Shown: one piece after another, positions 1 to 10,440 of the stretch | Numbering within the stretch: the stretch's first letter is position 1 | Layout: the number at the start of each line of letters is the position of its first letter | Source of the DNA: Lucifuga dentata | Lineage: Eukaryota; Chordata; Actinopteri; Ophidiiformes; Bythitidae | Assembly: GCA_014773175.1 (NCBI GenBank) | Contig: VXCM01000962.1 | Coordinates: 248,001 to 312,000 of the forward strand | Direction: 5' to 3' | DNA: 64,000 nucleotides | Translations under genes and position numbers: made by a program | Notes under the pieces: model-generated | What the model was told of the DNA's origin: nothing | Databases searched by the model: none | Seen by the model: only the letters and a program-made list of their open reading frames with translations

Positions 1-846
1 TCATAATGAGGCTTATCAACGCCTCAGAGACAGAAAACAGAGCCTCTCCAGGCTCATTGTTGAATTATTTAATTAATTTGTTGGCCTAATTATCGAGAGG
101 AAAATGGATAGGTTCCAGCCTGTAGCTGTGATTGGCTGAGATGTGTTTGAAGCACACCTGTGACTAAATCATGGTGAATTTAAATGTTAGACCGTCAAAA
201 CTATCACTCATAAGGACAGGCTATACAGGCTCTGGTGTCTGCATCGGTGTAGGCTTCTCAGCAAGTGCAGTTTACTGTTTAGCCATTGCCCACTGTTCAA
301 ATATAAAGCTTGCCTGCAGAGTATTTATGGAATTCCTTATTTAGTTAAAATATCAAAGTGAAATGATGCAATTGTTACTGCTATTTAATAACTTCATGTA
401 CAATTTTTTTTACAGGGTTTAATGTCACTTTGTGTAACAGCTACAGATAACACCTGATGACAGAAACTGGTTGAAACATTTTTGATATTTTATGATAATA
501 TGTATTAAAACGAGTTTGATGTTGGCTCTTTGCATCCATCTGGTTACACTTCGCATAGTGTGGGTGATGAAAAATAGATGTGCACTGTGACAACTGAAGC
601 AGTGAAAATGCCAAAGTGGAAAAAGTTGTGAAGGGTAGTGCAGAAAGAAAAGTTCCAGTCTTTCCTTTCTCTTACTCCTGCAATGTCCTCCATGTCCACA
701 AGGGAGTGTTGTTAGTTAACAGATGAGGCACCGAATTATGCATTCACATTATTATAATTCTTAAACTTCAACTCGTGACAGAACTTTTGCCTTAACATTA
801 TTATTAATATAATAATTAATGCACTGTGTACATCCTCTCATAAGAC

Positions 847-848
<2 letters not shown>
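1..848. other. unique non-coding DNA, probable intron
   Basis: No gene is visible. The stretch is AT-rich and complex. Positions 60-105 hold adjacent homeodomain-type TAATTA motifs (near 67-80 and again near 90). If the exon at 1697-1790 is real, this is the intron that follows it on the minus strand. The first 200 bases lack simple repeats and could be a regulatory element; that is inference. Confidence 0.4.

Positions 849-906
<58 letters not shown>
849..906. repeat. (GA)n microsatellite
   Basis: An uninterrupted GA array of about 29 units, followed by short GACA-rich degenerate DNA to about 965. Confidence 0.97.
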
Positions 907-910
<4 letters not shown>

Positions 911-1690
911 AGACATACCAGGCACACAGACATCCAGAAAGACATTAAGATGGACAGACAGACAGATAAATAGCAGTTAGGAAGAGACTTCTTTCCACAC
1001 TGCAATTATTGCTTCAGCATTTATGAAAATTATGACTGAGACAATGCAGTGGCATCTCAAGGCTGCTGTTGAACTCTGCTTGGGAAAATGGTCCCAGAAG
1101 AAAACTCACAAGCTTTTGGCACGAACACAGAGAGAGAGAGAGCAGCAGTGCAATTTAGTTTCCTCATGTAGATGAGAAACAAAATTACAGGCCTTCATGT
1201 GTCAACAAATCAGGTGTAAGGAACTTAGTCAGCCTCCCTTTGTTGGGTTTTCATTTGAGGAAATGAACAACTTTTTGAAAAACTGAGGCATCTTTTTAAA
1301 TCACCCTACTTTAACAATCCATCCTTCTGCTATACATATAAAGTTTATCAAATGGAGCAACCTATGACTATCATCAATAACAACAGTTTGGACTAATCAT
1401 GACAAGTTCAAACTCATCAAAACTTTGCATATTCATGTAGAATATCAACTTAAAACCTTATTCTTTCAGAGGATTTAGAAAGAACGTGCTCACTGCTGCT
1501 ACATGCTAAGATTTGGACTGACCTGCATCTCTTTGTGATTTTCATCTTTTAAAATCCAAACAATGATAGTTAGTAAAACCTCCCCTCTCTCTCTTTCCCT
1601 TCCAAACAGGGGAGAGAGCCAGAGAGAGATGGGAAAGTCAAGTGCCATATAAATTTAAAAAAATAAATAAAAAAGGGGGGTGCTGGAGGC
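907..1690. other. unique non-coding DNA
   Basis: No gene recognised. It contains a short GA run near 1130-1142 and a CT/GA-rich patch at 1583-1633. The latter lies just beyond the donor of the minus-strand exon at 1697-1790 and so would be in its downstream intron. Confidence 0.4.
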
Positions 1691-1696
1691 ACTTAC

Positions 1697-1790
1697 TCTG
1701 CAATCTCCTGGAAATTGTGTCTTAGCTCAGCTAGTCTACTCAAGTCATATTGGAGAATGGGCTCCAAATCAAAGCCAGAATCGCAAAGCC
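1697..1790 (-). CDS. candidate internal coding exon, unidentified protein
   Basis: Read on the minus strand this is a 94-nt exon. Upstream (plus 1791-1830) is a pyrimidine-rich tract with a TTCTAATGAC branch-like sequence and then TGCAG. Downstream is GA followed by GTAAGT (plus 1691-1696), an excellent donor. The acceptor leaves two bases, then 30 open codons, then two bases (start phase 1, end phase 2). The peptide begins LCDSGFDLEP and ends LRHNFQEIAE. It is polar, of mixed composition, probably helical in its second half, and unlike a translated simple repeat. I do not recognise the protein family, and no catalytic motif is visible. The open frame, both splice sites and the composition together support a real exon; chance is not excluded. 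Its phase fits the candidate exon at 54724-54804, which would lie upstream across a long intron. Confidence 0.55.
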
Positions 1791-1796
1791 CTGCAG

Positions 1797-3545
1797 TCAT
1801 TAGAAAGATAGGAGAGTGAGGAACACATAATAATGATCCATTAGCTTTCTCTCCTTGCATATTCTCAAGGTCTGCCTCTTATAGTAAGATAAATCAGCTT
1901 ACTTGCGTGCCTGAAACTGAGACCATAGGCACACATTCCTCTTTTCAGCTTCCTTTTGTTACTTACAACCAGGATTCTCAATTGCACGTAAATCAAAACT
2001 ATTATGGTGGGGTAATTTGATGAAACATTCTTAGACCCAATATTGTGCCTGTCTGCCTTGATGATCATAACAACTGGCATGCTATCAAGGCTCACCGTCT
2101 TTTCTGGTTGCATAAGCCCTGTGTGTGCCAATTATCATTACAATAACAACATCCAACTTTTTTGAATAAAGGTGTATTGGTTCAGTACTATAAAAGGTAG
2201 CAAGTCGAGGTAATCCTAGCTTGGCTCCAGCAGTTTCTCTCTTTCTTGCTTTCTCTGGTTCTAATTTAGTTGTCCTAATCATAAAAGCATCACCATGCTG
2301 CAGTTGCAGGGAAAACCAAGAGGTGAAACGTGGCCCTAAAAATTCCATTTTCACTCAAGTGGACCGACACAACGAGGAACACGCAGTTGCCAGAGACATA
2401 CTGCTCAGCTGCCAGATCAAATGACAGAGGTTGATTATTAGAGGCAGACAACAAACAACCCTCCTGATGTGTGTTTTGTCGAGGTTGTGGAATTGAAGCT
2501 AATAAGCACGCAAGGCACACTTTGGCGTGTGCAAATCCACATGGAGTGAATAAAGCAAGCAAGCACATGTTTAGCTTTTGAATGTGGAACACAGGAAGAA
2601 ACACACGCATACACAAACACACTGATTTATCAGATCTATTTTTTCTAGTGTATGGATGAGGAGAACCTGTATTTTGTGGATTTTGAGATCGTAGCTTTTA
2701 GGGCATGGGGTCCCTCCAGTTCTGTTGACCCATATTCTTTGACATTACATTCCCCATCTAAGCTGGCAGGCCCTCTGACTGCGTATAATTTGAGTCATCA
2801 GTCTCTATTTCTATGCAGCAGATGTTTCCCCATGTCAGCAGGGCCCCTGACAAAGCAAGATGGAGAACCCTCCTCTTTTAAAGTGTTGCACATGATTCTC
2901 CCTTCTCCCCTTTCCTTCCCTTTCCCCACACAAACCTTTGGGATCCCATGAGACACTGTCCTGATTCTAGTCCTACTGGTGGGAAAACATATTCTAATCG
3001 ATGCCCGTGTTTGTGATAAGCAAATGAAAAAGAACACTGGAGCGACACACAGGAACAAAAGGCAATAATTATTGTATTTTTGCAGTTGGCTTGATGACTC
3101 ATTTACCCTGAAACATGGATTGGGATCCTGGGAATCCTCTGAAAGTAGGCAAAAGACAATAATGGAAGGTGATTAATAGGCAGCTGGGGTAAATAATGAT
3201 ACTGGTGTCATCACTGATGGTATCAGTGCTCTGTGAAATAGCCAAGATGGACAATTACATTATTATTTCTTTTTATCATTTTGGATCCATGTGAACAGAA
3301 GTGCAAAATAGTACAAAAATCATTACTGTGAAGGATTTTTTTCTTCCCAAAAAGGATGTGCAAAATGAAACTGTATTGAAACATTTATTAAGGGAAAAAT
3401 GAGTTAATCACCCACTAATAATCAAACTTTTTTTTTTTAGTTATTTTACTTTCTTTTAATTCATTTGCATTATTTGACATGCTTGTTACAGATTTTTTAA
3501 TTTAATTTAATTGGTGACTAGGCATTAAATTGTTTCAAGTTGAAC

Positions 3546-3546
<1 letters not shown>
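1797..3546. other. unique non-coding DNA
   Basis: No gene or transposon recognised. The short ORFs here are in overlapping frames with no family resemblance. If the minus-strand gene is real, this is the 3' end of its long intron. Confidence 0.4.
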
Positions 3547-3604
<58 letters not shown>

Positions 3605-3634
3605 GTCCTAAGGTAAAAAAAAAAAAAAAAAAAA
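3547..3634. repeat. (GAAA)n microsatellite and poly-A
   Basis: About 14 GAAA units to 3604, then a 20-base A run at 3615-3634. Confidence 0.97.
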
Positions 3635-4751
3635 GGATGAGTGACGCTGCTTTCTCTCATTTTAAATGATCAATCAAGAAATTTCACAGTAAGGTTTTTT
3701 ATCCCTATTTGTTGCCAAAAAAGTGTCTATGTTTAACATTTCGCATAAAGTTGGTAACGATTGAAAATAATCAAAACTTGCTGTACTAAAAAATCAAATC
3801 ATGTATAAAATAGATTAAAAAAAAAAAAAATTAAATGTCGGACCACAAGATGCGCACTACGCTAAATGAAATACGACTGAAATTGTTAACAAAATTATTT
3901 ACCCTAATGATAATTTATTTATTTTGCAGTGAAAAGAGATGTATTGAAGAACATGCTTGTGCGGTGAGAGATGTCCCAGGCGTTAACGAGGGGCGACAGG
4001 TTTTCAGGAGGACCGAAGAATCCGTTTCAAAGAAAAACCATCTCCTCAAATGGTCCCAAGTAATATTTCCTCCTCTCGCCGGTAAATGAGTCCGGGTGGA
4101 GGAAAATTGCAGGGGTCATTAGACCAAAAAGAAAAAAAGAAAAAAAGAAAAAAAAAAAAACGGTGTCAGAGTTTTCTTTGCACGGGGCAGAGCAGAGGGA
4201 TGTTATTCTATCAATTTGACTTGATAGACCCAATTACACTGTTTTTCCTGAAACGGATTTAATGGGAACAAAAGACGTTTGATTCTTAACATCAATGTTG
4301 GCTCAAACAAAAGATTAAGTTGGTTTTGACAAGATGTTTAAGTAATCCACAGTAATCCTTACTCCTTTAAAATCGAAAAATAGGTTATATATAATAGGCA
4401 GATCGATGAGATATTTTTGAATTTTATTGTTTTAAATTCAAATAATGAATTCAAGTAATGACTAACGGTGATAAAACATTTTGTATAATATAGATTTGGT
4501 GGCTTTATTCAGTTTTTAAAAGACCATTAAAGACGTTAATGGAAATCTTAAGTAATCACACCTGTCCACTTGTCAAGAATTAAATTTACAAGAATCAAAC
4601 CCAGCGTGGAAACACTGAACACTTTGTTTTTCATGGGCAGCAGAAAAAAAAATAAAAAAGAAAGAAAGAAATCACTCAGAATATTTCCTGCCACTGCATG
4701 GCGCTAAGGATCTGCTGGACAGTCATGTTCTGACAGGTTACTGTGTCCCAC
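3635..4751. other. unique non-coding DNA with a GC-richer patch
   Basis: Mostly AT-rich. Positions 3930-4110 are richer in GC and complex. The plus strand has an acceptor-like TTTATTTTGCAG ending at 3929 and a weak donor (GGTAAAT) at 4081 with an open frame between. No protein family was recognised, so this is not called as an exon. A purine run (A/G) lies at 4128-4160. Confidence 0.35.
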
Positions 4752-4798
<47 letters not shown>

Positions 4799-4799
4799 G
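4752..4799. repeat. (AAT)n microsatellite
   Basis: About 16 uninterrupted AAT units. Confidence 0.97.
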
Positions 4800-7700
4800 A
4801 ACAACTGATAAAATCCGAATCATTTTTAAAATTGTATAATGCTTTTTTGAAATTCCACTGTTGTGTAAATAAATTAAAAAAAACAAAAACGTTCTAGTCT
4901 TCTGTTTCTTAAACTTTATATGAAAAGACACAACTTTATTTATAACGATTAAATTAATTTAATGTGCATGCAACATCTTTCAACGAAACAAACTGTAAAA
5001 ATAAATGTTTACTCTAGTGTTGATTTAAATTTTCAGCCAAGCCGTTTTTTTTTTCTTTTGTTTTTTTTAAAACACACACTACAGGCTAAACATACACGCA
5101 GAAACACGATTCATTAATTTAGATTTACGCCTCGGGTTTAATTATTAATGCGTGGGCCCATTTGCAAAGACACACATGCAACAAATCACAACCCTGCGTG
5201 AAAAATATTATCGAACATAACTGCCTCTCCTGTTATTTTTGATTAGTAACTGGTTAGTAATTCACATACAATAATAGGTCAAAATAAGGTGTAGACTGCA
5301 CGCCTGATGCGCTCACCCCCAAACATCCTCCTCTGTCCTCTCAGGCCTTCCGTCCACAGAAGCACAGTGAGCGTGGAACAGTACGTGCTTGCAGCCTACC
5401 TGTCTCAGTACTGTGCGTGGCTGGCATGCTCCCACGCTACACTTGGCAGCTCCAGCGAGCAGAACAAAACACGCAGCAAACATCAAAGTGCTGCTGTGAC
5501 TTTAGGCCGAAAGGAAAAGCATCCAGCAGTTTGATGTCTCTGCCTGCGTTTTCCACGTTACAGTGGGCTGCTAATCTCCGCCCTGCTGCTGCTCCCTCAT
5601 TCACAAAGCTGAGCAGTATGGATCAGCAGGAGTCACACAAACAGCTGCCCCGTTGACATCATCTGAAAGCCTCTCCTGAGTTTGACAATATCAATGTGTA
5701 GACAGTTTGTTTGCAGTATCACAGTTGTACATGTTGGGCTTTTTTTTTTTTTTNTTTTTTTTTTTTTCAGTGATGGAAATAAGCGTGCAATCACTACTAA
5801 GCTCCATGCCTCACAAAAAAGCACACTGCTCAAGATAAATGAGGTTTAACAGCTTACACCTCCATTATCACAAGAGCCATAAAAACCCCAGGAATATATA
5901 TATATACTGTATACATATAAAGAAGATCAACTGATCATCCATCATCCACACCTAAAGGCATTATCAGCACTGTAAATTATGCATTGAAAGTGATATGACC
6001 ACAGTAATATAAAGTCTTGCTTTGTCATCCATCTTTATGTTTGATGATTTTGTGTGCTATGTGCCCCATCAAGTCTATGATACAGGAGGGAAGGAAATAA
6101 AAGGAAGAACAGGAAGAATTAAGATTATGTGAGGTAAAATTACACCTTAAAACTTGTGAAACCTCCACCAACTGATCTTTAGGCATGTAAACAGATAATT
6201 ATAGAAGCAAACAATGAAGGCAAGCTGCACAAAATACTTTATTGCCTTCTTGAAACATAAACAACAAAAACAAAAAAATAAAATTTATTTATCACAGCAC
6301 GCAAAGTTAAAGTATAATGTAAATGTTCTGCACATTCAGTTTTCCATGGCTGCAAGCTTTGGTTATAAGCCAGTAGTTTGTCTTGAATATCTGAAACAAC
6401 AATAGTACTAAAAAGTACTAAGAAATATGTGATACATATAAAATAATGAACTATATAATTTAGATACAAAAATGGCACATCCTTGGGTCTTTCTGGAGTT
6501 TAATTTACTTTAAATAGTTGGGGACATAATTGAAGGGGTTTTGTTCACAGTAGGCATTTTGGAAGAAACAATGAAACTGACCAAATGTAAACAGAAAATG
6601 AAGCAAGATTTTTTTCCTACTGCTTTCTATTTAAATGACTAAAATTTGCTGTTTAATTACAAGTAACAGTAAAATACGCATAAGGTTACTTCTCATTTTT
6701 GCCCAGTCATAAAATGATGACTGCAGTGAATATTGAGACTGGTGTAACAAATTCTCCTGTCTAAACATTCTCTGCCCCTGATGGATGAACCGTGTCGTAA
6801 ACCAATACACCAATCAGGAGGAATCTCACGTTTCATTAAGTCTTTACAGATAAATGCATGTTATTGTAATATTTATGCAAGCAGTTAACTGCAGACCAAC
6901 TGATGGCAAGTATGCGATAAGATGAGCTAAGCGATGGTGTGTGAATGTAATGACAGCCAAGGTGTCGTATGTTGAGCTTGGCAGAGAAGTAGCTAAGTGA
7001 CTGTTATCTTTGGGCTTTTCTGTCTGAGTCTGTGTTAGCTGATGAACCCAGAGCTGAAATTCCTGAGACAACACAGACACTCATACACACGTTTACAGCC
7101 GTGGAAAACGCAGAGAAACACAGATGTGCCTGCAGACACACACGTGCAAAGATATATACTGACACAACTGTAATGCATGAAAATTAAAGCATCACGCAGT
7201 TTAAGAGCTAATCTAGGAATGCATGTTCACGTACAAACACACACACAAACCGCATGAGCGCACGAAGAGATTGTATGACAAAAATTGCCAAGACGAATTC
7301 ATCTGTCAAACTCTTAATTTTTCCATCCTTATCTGACCCACAAATCACCCGTTGCTTCCTTGAGCCTCCACAAAGACGTTCATTTTCCATTCTGTTTTTC
7401 CTCCAAGCTGCTGGGATCAGGTCTAGTGACAGGACCTTACGCACCCCCTCAGAGAACGGCCTCGTTGGGGACTGTCTGTCAGTCAGAAAAAGCATTCCTT
7501 GTTCTGTCTGTTCTGCTCATATCATCACCCAAGACTCCAACTGCTCCAAAACTTCCACTCCCGAAAAGCATCTCCAAATCTGATTATTCTTAAGTTTCAC
7601 GGGGTTGAGAGATTTGGCCGATGGCGTATTGGCATTTGACTTTTGATTTATCCTCTCTCCCTCTCTGTAGCAATCAGAGCTCTCCAGCTGGCAGCAATTG

Positions 7701-7959
7701 CATGAGTAGTATCCGTTTCATTAAATCGTATGCAAAGTATATTGAAGATTTTCCATCTCGCCAACTTGCTTGGGTGCTGCCGATAAATTTTGCTATTCCT
7801 TAGCACTGCTGGCATTCAGTTGGAGTCATATTTCGTAAAACCGTTTGAGCAAACTTCTTTATCTAATAAACCCCTTCCTGCTTACTCAAAGGGCTCTCAT
7901 TGGAGGCACTGTCATTCATTATTTGTGTATTCAGTAGCTATGTTGTTGTATATTGTGGC
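4800..7959. other. unique non-coding DNA
   Basis: No gene recognised. Positions 5280-5680 form a GC-richer, repeat-free block with several GCTGCT / CAGCAG words. It could be a regulatory element or an untranslated exon; the sequence does not decide. A T run with an assembly n is at 5740-5767. AT-only dinucleotides occur near 5895-5925. Confidence 0.35.
5740..5767. repeat. poly-T with single-base gap
   Basis: A homopolymer T tract interrupted by n at 5754, probably an assembly join across the homopolymer. Confidence 0.9.
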
Positions 7960-8452
7960 TTAAAGGACAATACCGGCAAATTTGCATGTTTAAGCCCAAT
8001 ATACACAACTTACTGACAACCAATTGCCAAAACATATAACCATATTTTAGTTTACCTGTTATTTTCCCAAATCCCCTAATTCTTTCAAAATCAAAGCACA
8101 GTTGTTTTAATTTCTCAGTAAAAGGGACTATATTTTCCTGGCAGAGACATACATTGTCTCCTGTGCAGCTCCATGTTTGGATCAGTTATGTCGACAAAAA
8201 AAACTTAATAGACATAATGTTCACTGTGATGGATTACTTACCTCAAGTGCATTTCAAGTCTCTACAGGTTGGTTTTAATTGCATACTGGAATGAACTGAA
8301 ATCAATGGCAGTCTGGTAGGAAGGTAGGAAAAAAATTCTAAAATTTACCACCTCCATAGTATATTTTGGGAAGCAGTGGTCAATAATGTAACATTTAAGC
8401 AGGTTGTATATATTGGGCTCAAATATGTACTATCATTGGTATGGTCCTTTAA
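7960..8452 (+). mobile_element. family A inverted-repeat element (MITE-like), copy 1
   Basis: The 493-bp element starts TTAAAGGACAATACCGG and ends GGTATGGTCCTTTAA after reading in the opposite sense. The two ends are inverted repeats over about 100 bp: the left end has CATGTTTAAGCCCAATATA and CCAATTGCCAAAACAT, and the right end has the complements TATTGGGCTCAAATATG and TTTTGGGAAGCAGTGGT. TTAA at both borders suggests a TTAA target duplication, as in piggyBac- or Kolobok-type elements, but the superfamily is not proven. No transposase is encoded, so it is non-autonomous. A good donor (GTAAGT on the minus strand near 8236) sits inside it. Confidence 0.85.
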
Positions 8453-10111
8453 GTGGAACCAATGACCCAAATTTAGAGATATTCTTTGTTCTTTCCCTCT
8501 CATTCACTCTCTCACTTCCCTGTTTCCTGTGGTACCTGGAAGCCATCATAGTAAGGTATTCTTCACCCCTCATCAACAGTAACTTATGGCATCCATGCGC
8601 CACACCTCTTCATCACCCCCATTAGCTGCCGTGAGGTGTAGGTGAGTGTCAGAAGATAAGAAACAGATATGATGTGGCAGGCAAGTGGAAAGAGATGGAC
8701 CACAGTGGGAGAGAAAAAAAAAAAGAATGAAACTGCGTAAAGAGATGTCATTCTTTCTACCTGCCTCCATGAACCTCCACTCCGTGCGGGCTGAACTTTT
8801 TTTTTTTCTTTCGAATCCTTTTCTAATTCCTCTCCTTCTTGTCATCCCTTGCTGAGTTCACTACTGGTAACTGTGGTATAGGGAATGGAGATGGAATCTT
8901 GTCTCATTCAGTGAATCGACAATAAAATCTAACCTATTATTTGTGCATGTCTGTGTTTTTGTGAGAAAGCACGTGTCTAAGTGTCTGTGTGAATTCACAT
9001 TTGCTTATGATTTGTCTACAGAACAAGATTCAACACCATCTTTGTTACTTCACACTTCCTCCAATCTGCTTTCCCACAGCAACAAGCTTTTATTTGACAG
9101 GCTTCTTCCCTCATTCTTTACAAAAACACACTGACCCACATCACCGGCCATCAGCAGCCGCACAGATCAAAGCCTCTGATATTCCAACAAAATTTATAAC
9201 AAGCACCTGCCACCACTGTGCTCAAACTCTATACATTATACATTTGTATCTTGATCCATGTGTGTGCAAGGGCATCCATGTGTGTCTACTGCAAGTGTTT
9301 GTATCTTTACAGTTATTACCACCTACACACATACACAGATACACACAGACTCTGTGATTCCTGTGTGCCACCTTAAAATTGTAAAATCTCATTGTTGCAG
9401 CCGCCAAAATCATAACACACGTTGTTAGGAAAGAAATGCTTGATTTCAGTGTGTGTGTGTCTGCATGCACATGCATGCGTGTGTTGCATCACAGCAAACC
9501 TATAATCCTTTTCATGAAAGAGGTCCTATGAACTTGGCCTTCATTATCATTTAAATGCTGCTGCTCACTTCTCGGGTTGCCAGGCCAGCCAATTGAAGCC
9601 ATTTCATAGCTCCCCAATACTTTTACAGAATGGCCATTGTGTATTTACAAAGCATGTGTGCAGCTGAATGTCCTGTCTCACTGTCACCACATTTAAAGAT
9701 GAATGGCATGTACAGTCTTCATGGCCATGGGTTCTATTTGAATGCACCACTCCAGTGGATGGAGTCCACTGTGGCCTTTCGCACTAATTCGTTTGCTTTT
9801 TCTCGATAATGCACCTGGAGAAACTCCAAACATCTGAGCCCAGCAGAGCTGAGGTTGATAACCAAATGGCAGGCAGGCAGCAGCTGGGCAAGACAAATTT
9901 CTAGGTTGGTAGATAGCGGTTTTGTTTTGTTGACCTATTCATGAAATTGTGGATGTTTGGGAATAATAGTTTGAGTAATTACTTGATTTTGAAACATCAG
10001 ATAAATACTTACATTTTTGGGTCAATACTTCCTATGACCAGTTTAAGCATTTATATAGTGGCTGTTCTAAAATGTGGTTCAAAATTTGAATTTTCTTAAC
10101 AAGCAAAGTTT
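8453..10111. other. unique non-coding DNA
   Basis: No gene recognised. Short CA/TG-rich patches occur near 9320-9350 and 9449-9484. The rest is complex sequence without a recognisable repeat. Confidence 0.4.
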
Positions 10112-10440
10112 CATAATGAGTGGGAATCCGGGAAGGCCCGGATGAGACCGATTACCAGCATTGTGAGGGAGTGCCAGTTGCAACACTATAGCCATATGGC
10201 GCATTTTTCTGAGGATGATCTAGCACGCAACTGCCTCATTGCTGAGGACCCCACTGACTGGACCAGGCCGAGGGAACACCCATGTAAACCTGCGGCAAAT
10301 GGATAGGTACCTCTGCAAGACAGAGATGGACCACGGGTCTGCCAGGATGGTTGCCAACCGAGATCTAGGCATTTCCGTCGCATGGTGAATGCGGCAACGT
10401 GCAGCCCAGTGTATGCTCCTGACCTGACCTGAATTTTCAT
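10112..10440 (+). mobile_element. degraded LINE ORF2 C-terminus
   Basis: Translation from 10139 gives RPITSIVRECQLQHYSHMAH followed by FSEDDLARNC and DWTRPRE. This is the pattern found after the reverse transcriptase domain of many animal non-LTR retrotransposons, where the usual form is a QLRLYGHVARF...DP...GW.RPRGRP block. The frame then hits a stop near 10302. The match continues in another frame as QMDRYLCKTEMD and MVANRD, then returns to the first frame as RRMVNAATCSPVYAPDLT and a stop at about 10434-10436. At least two frameshifts and one nonsense codon show that it is a dead fragment. No RT catalytic core, endonuclease or 5' part is present. The clade was not assigned. Confidence 0.75.

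Noticed and set aside
3930..4081. Plus-strand 152-nt open interval after TTTTGCAG
   Set aside because: The donor is weak (GGTAAAT), no family was recognised, and it is on the opposite strand from the better exons.
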